NCBI GenBank assembly: GCA_014859985.1
Contig: JACZKN010000444.1
Span: 1-9,994 of the forward strand
Direction: 5' to 3'
Length of the DNA stretch: 9,994 bases
From: Candidatus Krumholzibacteriia bacterium
GTDB lineage: Bacteria; Krumholzibacteriota; Krumholzibacteriia; LZORAL124-64-63
Shown here piece after piece: positions 1 to 6,031 of the stretch. A program made the translations under genes and the position numbers. The notes under the pieces are model-generated. The model was given only the letters and a program-made list of their open reading frames with translations, was not told the DNA's origin and ran no database searches. The first letter of the stretch is position 1, and the number at the start of each line of letters is the position of its first letter.

Positions 1-791
1 CCGCCCACGAGGTCGACCTCCCCCGCCTCCAGGGCCAGGATCGCCGTCTGCACCTCGGGCATGATCCGGAAGACGACCCGGTCCAGCCGCGCCGGCGGAC
101 CGGGGTAGCGCTCGTTGCGCACCAGGGCCAGTTGCCGGCCCCGGTCCCAGGACTCCAGGCGGAAGGGTCCCGACGACAACGGCGCGTCGTTGATGGGCCA
201 CGACCCCACCGCCGCCGGGTCCAGGGACTGCACCAGGTGGGCAGGCACCACGTTGTGGTAGGTGCGGGCCACGGGATCGGCGACCGGTCGGGTGAAGGCG
301 TAGTGCAGGGTCGAGTCGTCGCGGGCCTCGGCGGCGGCCACGTCGGCGAAGAACCCCCGCTGCGGGCTGGCCACCCGGGGATCCTTGAACAGGGCCAGGG
401 TCAGCGCGAAGTCGCGCGCCGTCAGGGGCGTGCCGTCGGACCAGTGCCAGGGCTGCAGGTGGTAGGTGATGCCGCGTCCGTCGGGATCCACTTCCCAGCG
501 GGTGGCGATGGCCGGCTGCCAGGCCAGCTGCTCGTCCAGGTCGGTGGCGTTGTCGAAGAGCTCGGCCAGGACCGTGCCCGAGACGGTGGTGGTGCTGATC
601 AGGGGGTTCAGGACGTCCGGTTCGCCGCCCAGGGCCACCACCGCCATGCCCCCGGGCACGGGCTGCCCGCCGCCCGCGGCTTCCCCTTCGTCGCCGGCCT
701 GCCCGCAGCCGACCAGCAGGCAGAGGGCCAGCAGGCAGGCGAACGGGACCGGTGACGGCCGGCTCGCGGGACGCGGCATCGCGGCGGCCAA
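1..791 (-). CDS. ABC transporter substrate-binding lipoprotein, peptide/nickel family 5 (partial, C-terminus outside window)
   Basis: This is the N-terminal part (263 codons visible) of a family 5 extracellular solute-binding protein (SBP_bac_5; DppA/OppA/NikA type), which captures peptides or similar ligands outside the inner membrane and passes them to an ABC permease. The start has a lipoprotein signal: a positive N-terminus, a hydrophobic run and the lipobox LVGC, with Cys29 as the lipidated residue counted from the TTG start. The mature part shows family landmarks: GGEPDVLNPL near residues 55-64, an ATRWEVDPDG stretch, and HWSDGTPLTARDF, the usual F-SDG-P-TA-D signature. TTG at 791 is preferred over the in-frame ATG at 779, because a GGGAGG lies 6 bases before the TTG but 18 before the ATG. 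The permease and ATPase genes would be expected beyond the left edge, but I cannot see them. Family assignment is firm; the ligand is unknown. Confidence 0.9.
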   Translation of the reverse strand, partial: MAAAMPRPASRPSPVPFACLLALCLLVGCGQAGDEGEAAGGGQPVPGGMAVVALGGEPDVLNPLISTTTVSGTVLAELFDNATDLDEQLAWQPAIATRWEVDPDGRGITYHLQPWHWSDGTPLTARDFALTLALFKDPRVASPQRGFFADVAAAEARDDSTLHYAFTRPVADPVARTYHNVVPAHLVQSLDPAAVGSWPINDAPLSSGPFRLESWDRGRQLALVRNERYPGPPARLDRVVFRIMPEVQTAILALEAGEVDLVG

Positions 792-797
792 GGGGAA

Positions 798-803
798 CCT
801 CCC
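798..803 (-). promoter_or_regulatory. Shine-Dalgarno sequence deciding a TTG start
   Basis: GGGAGG on the minus strand with a 6-base spacer (TTCCCC) to TTG at 791-789. The in-frame ATG at 779 is too far away (18 bases). Choosing the TTG adds only four residues (M-A-A-A) before the ATG-encoded methionine and leaves the lipoprotein signal intact. Confidence 0.6.
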
Positions 804-825
804 GTCGTGGACGGCGCAGGACGAG

Positions 826-861
826 AAAAGGCGGAGGCGCGGCCGCCGGGGCCGCGCCTCC
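826..861 (-). terminator. Intrinsic terminator after the C25 protease gene
   Basis: A perfect 12-bp inverted repeat (GGAGGCGCGGCC / GGCCGCGCCTCC; arms 850-861 and 833-844, loop 845-849) is followed on the minus strand by GCC and then TTTT (829-826). It begins 37 bases after the TAG stop of the protease gene, which fits a rho-independent terminator for that transcript. The T tract is short and starts three bases after the stem, so efficiency is uncertain. The stem is symmetrical, but on the plus strand it is followed by TGCAGACTA, not by T residues, so it is oriented for the minus strand only. Confidence 0.65.
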
Positions 862-864
862 TGC

Positions 865-893
865 AGACTACCGGTCCGGCGGCGCGCCGTCAA
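865..893 (-). promoter_or_regulatory. Candidate sigma70 promoter for the substrate-binding protein, overlapping the terminator
   Basis: On the minus strand, TTGACG (893-888, five of six matches to the -35 consensus) is followed after exactly 17 bases by TAGTCT (870-865), which keeps the three most conserved -10 positions (TA...T). Transcription would start near 858, inside the first arm of the terminator stem (861-850), leaving about 67 bases of leader before the TTG start. The -10 box is poor, so this is a candidate only. Confidence 0.35.
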
Positions 894-898
894 CCGGC

Positions 899-3800
899 CT
901 ACTTCACGAGGGTCATCTTGTGGATCGACACGGCCTGATCCGCGTGGGCCCGCATGAAGTACATCCCGCTGGCCTGCGCCCGTCCGCCGTCGTCGCGGCC
1001 ATCCCAGGTCATCACGTGCCAGCCCGCGCCGATCGGCCCGTCGTGGACGGTCCGCACCAGGTGGCCCCGCACGTCGTGCACCACCAGGCGCAGGTCCCCC
1101 TCCCGCGGCACGTAGAGCCGCACCGACGTCGAGGGATTGAACGGGTTGGGGAAGGGCGAGGCCATGCTGAACCCGGCGGCGGGCACGTCGCCCGGCTCGT
1201 CGCCCACGCCCATCAGCTCGATGGGGAAGAACACGCCGGTGCGCTGCATGTTGTTCTGGAAGGTCATCCAGGGCACCTTGGTCTGGTCGTAGGCGAAGGG
1301 CATGTCCCACACGTGGATCAGACGGTCCCAGCCGCCGTAGACCAGGTCGACGTCCCCGTCGGCATCCAGGTCGCAGATGGTCACCGAGGGCATCACCGGG
1401 CCGCCCAGGGCGATGGGGAAACCGTCGATCGGCGTGCCGTCCGCGTTGAAGGCGTAGAGGTTGTTGGGGGCCGTGCTGTCGCCGCCGCCGATACCGTGGA
1501 TGATATCGACCTGCCCGTCGCCGTTGATGTCCCCCAGGACCGGGCTGCCCTCGGAACTGCCGGGCAGGTGCTGGGGCCAGCCGGTCTTGAGCTTGCCGGC
1601 GTTGGCGCCGGTGGTGTCGAAGACCAGCAGGCGGGAGGCCGTGCCCGCGGTGTTGGCCGCGATGACGATCTCCAGGTCCCCGTCGCCGTCCACGTCGCCG
1701 AGGGCGGGGCTGGTCGCCCAGGTCGTGCCGACCGAGGTGGTCAGGGAGGCCGGGAAGCCGGGCAGGTTGGTGCCGTCCTGGCGGATGGCATAGAGCGAAC
1801 CCCAGGTGGTGTAGACCACGATCTCCTGGAGCCCGTCGTTGTCCAGGTCGCCGATCGCCGGATGGCAGAGCACCGGACCGGAAACCACGTAGGGGAAGCC
1901 GGCGACGTTGCTGCCGTCGTAGCGCAGCGCCATCACCCGGCGCTGGCCCGTGCTGTCGTTGCGGGTGCCGAAGACGATGTCCTTGGCGCCGTCGCCGTCC
2001 AGGTCCTCCAGCGCCGGGCCGCTCATGGAGAACTCCCAGGTGGCACCCGCGCGCACGTAGAAGACGCCGTTGGTGGCGGCGTTGTTGTCGCCGTCGCGGA
2101 CCTCGGTCCCGTCGGCGTGCCAGGCCCAGACCACCCCGTTGAGGGTGCAGACCACGATCTCCGGATCGCCGTCCCCGTCGATGTCCCCCACCGCCGGCGT
2201 GGCCCAGTTCCACTGGTCGCCCGGCATGGTGGTCAGGGTCTGGGGCCAGCCGGGCAGTTCCTGGCCGTCCCGGTTGAACACGTGGATGGCCTTGGTGTTG
2301 CCCCGTTCGCTGATGATCATCTCCAGGCCGGGCACCTGGTCCAGGTGCGCCAGCACCACGCCCGCCGGCTGCAGGACGGTGTTCAGGTCGGTCATCGGCC
2401 CGAGCGTCTGGCTGTTGGCGTCGCCGTCCACCAGTTCCCCGCCGTCGTGGTGCCAGACGTAGACCTCGTCGCTGGCCAGCACGATCTCGAAGTCGCCGTC
2501 CCCGTCCACGTCGCCGACCGCCAGGTGGCTGCTGGTCTCGGCGCCGAACCCGAGGGGGAACGCCGCCAGCTCCGGGGGCGCCGTCGACTGGCTGAACACG
2601 GCCGTGGGCTCGCTCGGCACCAGCACCGAGTCCACCGCCGCGACGCGGTAGTAGTACCTGGTCAGCAGGTCCAGGCCCTCGTCGCGGAAGTAGGTCGTGG
2701 CCAGGATCAGGTCCCGGTTCGCCTTCACCCAGGGCCCGCCGGCCGAGAGGCTGCGGTACACGTCGTAGCCCACCACGTCCCCGCTCGGGCTCTGGTCCCA
2801 GGTCAAGGCGATGATGTCCGCACCCTGGGTCGCGTCCGTCGTGATCACCGTGGGCGGCTCGGGGCGGTGCGGATAGAACGAGCGGCTGACCGTGCGGCCG
2901 TAGTTGTCCACCAGCACGATGCGGCTGAGGCTGCGCCGCGAGGCCGTCAACAGGGTCTGCGAGAACAAGGTGCTGCCGGACGCCTCGTCCATGGACTCGA
3001 GCGGCGGCACCACCGCCAGCGTGTCGTGAAGCACGACGTTGCCGTCGTCGGTGCGCAGGTAGGCGGTGATCGCGTCGGCCCGCCCGGCGCCGAAGTTCTT
3101 GGCCCGGAAGGTCACGCCGATGCGCTCTCCCCCGCTGAGCAGCCCGTCGCCGTTGCCCCAGGTCGCGTCCTCCCAGTCGATGGCCACGACCTCGAGTTCC
3201 GGGGCGAGGATCCGGGTCTCCCACTCGGAATGGTCCACGCCGAGGCCGTCGGTGACCTCGAACGAGAAGGTCACCGGCGTGCCGTCGGGAACGTCCGGGG
3301 CCACGGAGAAGACGAACGGCGTGGTCGAGACCACCGCCCCGCCGGCGGTGACATTCGGGAACGCCGCCGCCGGGACGGTCACCGTCACGCCCGGGACCGA
3401 GACCGACATGGTCCCGGAGATGCCCGATGCACCGGCTCCGCCGGTCTCCTGCAGCAGGGCCACCAGGGCCACGGTCTCGCCGGCTTCGGGCTGGCCGTTG
3501 CCGTTGCCCGTGCTGCCGAGGGCGCCGTTGTCGATCACCGTCACGCCGGTGACCGCCAGGTAGGAGCCGCCGGCGACGACCGGGATGGCCGCCGTGGTGT
3601 GGGCTAGATTCACGCCGCTGACCGTCAGGTCGGCCTGGCCGGTGGAAACGGGCAGGAAGTCCAGGCTCACCTGGCCGCCCGCGTCGGTCAGGCCGACGGC
3701 CCAGTCCTCGCCGTCCTTGGCCAGGCAGACCCGGGCGCCGGCCACCGGGGCCCCGCCGGAGGTGACCGTGACGTTCACGGTCTGGGGCCCGAGGCCGAGG

Positions 3801-5716
3801 CTGGCCGGGCGGCCCAGGACCAGGGCGGCCGGGCTGTCGGTCCACAGGGACATGGTCGGGTCGCCCAGCAGGGTGTAGTTCTCGAAGGTCCAGCGGTCGG
3901 TGTAGTTGAGGTTGGTCGCGCCCAGCCAGGGCAGGCGGCTCAGCGCCACCAGGGCGCCCTGGCGGTGCTCCGGTTGGCAGTAGAGCTGCGAGAAGAACTG
4001 CTGCTGGTAGTTGTTGGAGGTCACCGGAAACGCGGCCCGCACCGCGCCGATGGCCGAGACCGCGCCGCCGTTCGGGTTCTGCAGGAACCGCTCCATCAGG
4101 CAGGAGTAGTCGAAGGCCGCCGAGGCGCAGTTCAGGGCGTAGAGCATGAACACGTGGTCGCCGTTGACCAGCGCGTCGGCGTCGCTGTTGATGAAGTTCG
4201 TGCTGCCCAGGGACATGTTGTAGTAGTAGCCGTGGCCGATCTGGTTGACGATGCCGTACTGGGCGGTGTTGAGCGCGTTCGTGAACACCTGCTTGTTCAG
4301 GAGGACGTCGCCGACGTTGCGGTCGAAGGTCTCGTACATGCGCAGGTACTCCATGTCCGTGCACGGGATGATGGAGTTGTTGACCTGCTGCTGCGGGTAG
4401 TCGGACCCGTCCAGGCTGATGCCGTCGCCCGGCGACCAGGGGTCGGGAAAGAGGACCTCGGCGGCGAACAGCACCCGGTTGGGCCAGCCCGCGCCGGCGG
4501 CAGCCCTCTCGTAGGCGATGACCTTGTCCACGAAGACCGCCGCGGCCTGCGGCGTCGAGACCGGCGCCCGGCCGAGGTAGACCTCCTCGGCGAAGTCGGC
4601 CTCGTCGCTGACCACGTTCGTGGAGCCGGGTTCGCCGTACCTGCCATTGCCGTTGGCGTTCCAGTTGCCGTCCAGGCACTGGAAGTAGAGTTCGACCGGG
4701 ATGTCGGTGGAACCGCCCGCGGGATAGAGCGAGTTGTTGACGTAGCGCGGCGGCAGCACGTCCGAATCCCCGCCCATGAGCACGAACTCCGTACCCCACC
4801 GCTCGTAGGCGTCGCGGATGAACATCCGCATGGTCTCCTGGATGTCGGCGCCGTTGCGGTAGTTGGCGGCGATGAAGGCACGGGTCACCACGACCGTCGG
4901 CAGCCCCCGCGCCGTCTTGTGGTCGGCCAGGCGCTGGAACTCGGGCGCCATGGCCTGATCGGTGATGATCACGTAGGAGACGGCGCTGCCGGTGAGGCTG
5001 GGCAGCGGGGTCGGGATGAAGCCCTTCGCGGCCTCGTCGACCACCGTGCCGTGGTCGCGGGCGTAGCCCCCGACCGCTTCCCGGTTGGCCACCACGGCCG
5101 TGAGCACCTGGGCGTTGCGCTCGGCCTCGCCGGGCACCCGGCGCAGGCGGCGCACCATGTCCTGGTCGCCGGCTGCCCCGCCCCAGGCCACGCGGACCGT
5201 GTAGGCTTCCAGGAACTCCGCCTCGCCGGGCGAGCCCTCGACCGGGCGCACGGGCCGGACCTGCACCGAGAGCAGGCGGTAGCCCCGCCAGCGGTGGGTT
5301 CCGGTCGCTTCGCCCCAGGCCGCGGCGGCCTTGGTCGAGCCCGCGTCCGGCGCCACCGGGACCACCGCGCCGTCGGCGAAGACCGCCGGTGCGGCGGTAG
5401 CCAGGGACCCGGGCAGCGCCAGCCGCCGGGTGGCCAGGGCTTCGACCGTGACCGAGGCCACCGTGCGGTCGGCCGGGATCAGCAGCAGCAGTTCGGCGAC
5501 CGGCAGGTCCGGCGCACCCGGCAGAGCCAGGTGGCGGGTACCCCCCAGCAGAGGGCGGACGGAACCGTCGGCGAAGGTTTCCCAGCCCAGGTCGGCGGCC
5601 GAGAACGTTCCTTCGTGGATGACCGCGCCGGGGGCGGCGGCAGCCGGTGCGGCGAGGGCAGCGGCCAGGGCGAGGGCCAAGATCAGGGCAGCGGAGCGAA
5701 GCATGACGGCGGGCAT
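899..5716 (-). CDS. Secreted gingipain-like C25 cysteine peptidase with VCBS beta-propeller and FlgD-like/T9SS-type sorting domain
   Basis: A 1605-residue exported protease predicted to cleave proteins outside the cell. Order: signal peptide (1-28, ending APAAAA); propeptide-like region (about 31-240); C25 catalytic domain (about 246-626) with His495 in QIGHG and Cys530 in YALNC, 35 residues apart, close to the His211/Cys244 dyad of gingipain RgpB; Ig-like region (about 635-715); two CARDB-like domains (about 720-835 and 840-950), each with a GNG(D/Q)...GE motif; fibronectin type III (about 953-1045); VCBS/FG-GAP repeats (1065-1470); FlgD-like C-terminal domain (1516-1605). Gingipain RgpB precursor is about 736 residues, so this protein is more than twice as long, the extra length being adhesion-type modules. 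The ATG at 5716 has GGAGG 8 bases upstream; a second ATG (codon 5) would also give a complete signal peptide. The gene has its own upstream promoter and a terminator after it. Family firm; substrate and actual secretion route unknown. Confidence 0.93.
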   Translation of the reverse strand: MPAVMLRSAALILALALAAALAAPAAAAPGAVIHEGTFSAADLGWETFADGSVRPLLGGTRHLALPGAPDLPVAELLLLIPADRTVASVTVEALATRRLALPGSLATAAPAVFADGAVVPVAPDAGSTKAAAAWGEATGTHRWRGYRLLSVQVRPVRPVEGSPGEAEFLEAYTVRVAWGGAAGDQDMVRRLRRVPGEAERNAQVLTAVVANREAVGGYARDHGTVVDEAAKGFIPTPLPSLTGSAVSYVIITDQAMAPEFQRLADHKTARGLPTVVVTRAFIAANYRNGADIQETMRMFIRDAYERWGTEFVLMGGDSDVLPPRYVNNSLYPAGGSTDIPVELYFQCLDGNWNANGNGRYGEPGSTNVVSDEADFAEEVYLGRAPVSTPQAAAVFVDKVIAYERAAAGAGWPNRVLFAAEVLFPDPWSPGDGISLDGSDYPQQQVNNSIIPCTDMEYLRMYETFDRNVGDVLLNKQVFTNALNTAQYGIVNQIGHGYYYNMSLGSTNFINSDADALVNGDHVFMLYALNCASAAFDYSCLMERFLQNPNGGAVSAIGAVRAAFPVTSNNYQQQFFSQLYCQPEHRQGALVALSRLPWLGATNLNYTDRWTFENYTLLGDPTMSLWTDSPAALVLGRPASLGLGPQTVNVTVTSGGAPVAGARVCLAKDGEDWAVGLTDAGGQVSLDFLPVSTGQADLTVSGVNLAHTTAAIPVVAGGSYLAVTGVTVIDNGALGSTGNGNGQPEAGETVALVALLQETGGAGASGISGTMSVSVPGVTVTVPAAAFPNVTAGGAVVSTTPFVFSVAPDVPDGTPVTFSFEVTDGLGVDHSEWETRILAPELEVVAIDWEDATWGNGDGLLSGGERIGVTFRAKNFGAGRADAITAYLRTDDGNVVLHDTLAVVPPLESMDEASGSTLFSQTLLTASRRSLSRIVLVDNYGRTVSRSFYPHRPEPPTVITTDATQGADIIALTWDQSPSGDVVGYDVYRSLSAGGPWVKANRDLILATTYFRDEGLDLLTRYYYRVAAVDSVLVPSEPTAVFSQSTAPPELAAFPLGFGAETSSHLAVGDVDGDGDFEIVLASDEVYVWHHDGGELVDGDANSQTLGPMTDLNTVLQPAGVVLAHLDQVPGLEMIISERGNTKAIHVFNRDGQELPGWPQTLTTMPGDQWNWATPAVGDIDGDGDPEIVVCTLNGVVWAWHADGTEVRDGDNNAATNGVFYVRAGATWEFSMSGPALEDLDGDGAKDIVFGTRNDSTGQRRVMALRYDGSNVAGFPYVVSGPVLCHPAIGDLDNDGLQEIVVYTTWGSLYAIRQDGTNLPGFPASLTTSVGTTWATSPALGDVDGDGDLEIVIAANTAGTASRLLVFDTTGANAGKLKTGWPQHLPGSSEGSPVLGDINGDGQVDIIHGIGGGDSTAPNNLYAFNADGTPIDGFPIALGGPVMPSVTICDLDADGDVDLVYGGWDRLIHVWDMPFAYDQTKVPWMTFQNNMQRTGVFFPIELMGVGDEPGDVPAAGFSMASPFPNPFNPSTSVRLYVPREGDLRLVVHDVRGHLVRTVHDGPIGAGWHVMTWDGRDDGGRAQASGMYFMRAHADQAVSIHKMTLVK
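902..1171 (-). other. C-terminal FlgD-like / T9SS type A sorting domain of the C25 protease
   Basis: Residues 1516-1605 begin with FPNPFNPST, continue through a strand-rich LRLVVHDVRGHLVRTV segment and WDGRDDGG, and end SGMYFMRAHAD...KMTLVK. This matches the conserved C-terminal domain that directs proteins to the type IX secretion system in Bacteroidota, and the related FlgD_ig domain seen on many exported proteins of FCB candidate phyla. No secretion gene is present in the window, so use of a type IX system is inference. Confidence 0.8.
1301..2524 (-). repeat. Eight tandem VCBS/FG-GAP repeats encoding a beta-propeller
   Basis: Seven calcium-loop motifs of the form D-x-D/N-x-D-G-x-x-(D/E)-(I/L) start at residues 1069, 1178, 1238, 1290, 1341, 1396 and 1449 of the protease. 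Spacings are 51-60 residues, except one of 109. A degenerate copy (AHLDQVPGLEMII, near residue 1123) sits in the middle of that long gap and restores the period, giving eight units. The coding DNA shows the matching recurrent GTC-GCC-GTCC type words. Such repeats form integrin-alpha-like propellers that bind calcium and often mediate adhesion. Confidence 0.85.
2582..2860 (-). other. Fibronectin type III domain within the C25 protease
   Basis: Residues about 953-1045 show the FN3 pattern: PEPPTVITTDATQG, then IIALTWDQSPSGDVVGYDVYRS with the conserved Trp and Tyr, and YYYRVAAVD near the end. It sits between the CARDB-like domains and the propeller and probably serves as a spacer or binding module. 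Confidence 0.7.
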
Positions 5717-5955
5717 GGATAGGGCCTCCGGGGACTGAGGTCAGCCGGCCCGGTGCAGCACACCCGGGCCGGTCCATATCGTTATGTTGGCGCCACGAGG
5801 TCGCGGCCTCGGGTCGTCGCATCCTTTGTCGTTGTCGGACCAGCCGGCGCCCCAAGCGGTGCGCCGGACCGTTGCCGTTATCCTCGGTCTGCGCCGAACC
5901 TCCCGGCGGACCGCCAAGGCCCGCGAATCATGCAGAAAATGCCGGGAACCCAGGA
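5717..5955 (-). promoter_or_regulatory. Long structured 5' leader of the C25 protease mRNA; no gene seen
   Basis: From the predicted transcription start near 5955 to the ATG at 5716 there are about 240 bases with no supported gene on either strand. Several inverted repeats are present on the minus strand: a 5-bp CGCCG/CGGCG stem near 5888-5912, a 7-bp CCGGCGC/GCGCCGG stem (5867-5844), a 5-bp CGAGG/CCTCG stem near 5796-5812, and the strong hairpin at 5772-5745. I do not recognise a known riboswitch class; the c-di-GMP and cobalamin signature words were looked for and not found. Confidence 0.4.
5745..5772 (-). promoter_or_regulatory. GC-rich hairpin in the mRNA leader just before the protease ribosome binding site
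   Basis: On the minus strand CCGGCCCGGGTG (5772-5761) pairs with CACCGGGCCGG (5755-5745) around the loop TGCTG, with one bulged G. It ends 15 bases before the GGAGG at 5729-5725. No T tract follows on either strand, so it is not an intrinsic terminator. It could affect translation or RNA stability. The base pairing is visible; the role is inference. Confidence 0.5.
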
Positions 5956-5961
5956 GGGGAT

Positions 5962-5990
5962 ACTATACCATAGCCGCCCGAACCGGTCAA
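5962..5990 (-). promoter_or_regulatory. Sigma70-type promoter for the C25 protease gene
   Basis: TTGACC (5990-5985) is separated by 17 bases from TATAGT (5967-5962) on the minus strand. The spacer ends in TGG, giving an extended -10 (TGn). A T6 tract (6002-5997) lies 6 bases upstream of the -35 box, like an UP element. The AT-rich -10 stands out in an otherwise very GC-rich sequence. Start of transcription is predicted near 5955. Confidence 0.7.
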
Positions 5991-5996
5991 CGGGGC

Positions 5997-6019
5997 AAAA
6001 AATCAGCCGCTATCGCCGA
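5997..6019 (-). terminator. Possible weak intrinsic terminator after the deacetylase-like gene
   Basis: On the minus strand TCGGC (6019-6015) can pair with GCTGA (6007-6003, one G-U pair) around a 7-base loop, followed at once by TTTTTT (6002-5997). It starts 12 bases after the TGA stop of the upstream gene. A 5-bp stem is short for a terminator, and the T tract may instead serve the promoter that follows. Confidence 0.3.
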
Positions 6020-6031
6020 ATATGAGCAGGA

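Noticed and set aside
1301..2524. Regularly spaced similar DNA words that might suggest a CRISPR or tandem repeat array
   Set aside because: The spacing (about 150-180 bases) and the words come from the coding of VCBS calcium loops; the repeats are imperfect and stay in frame.
752..3607. Long open frame on the plus strand (951 codons) opposite the protease gene
   Set aside because: It is antisense to a protein with clear domains. Its translation is rich in Val, His, Gly and Arg with no family pattern, as expected for the opposite strand of GC-rich Asp/Gly/Val coding DNA.
3965..5722. Plus-strand open frame of 585 codons opposite the N-terminal half of the protease
   Set aside because: Same reason: low-complexity translation (Val/Gly/Arg/His) and full overlap with the C25 catalytic domain coded on the minus strand.
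5878..5931. Possible 17-codon leader peptide on the minus strand (ATG ... TAA) inside the protease mRNA leader
   Set aside because: No Shine-Dalgarno before the ATG, no run of one amino acid suggesting attenuation, and chance short frames are common. It would need conservation in relatives to be taken seriously.
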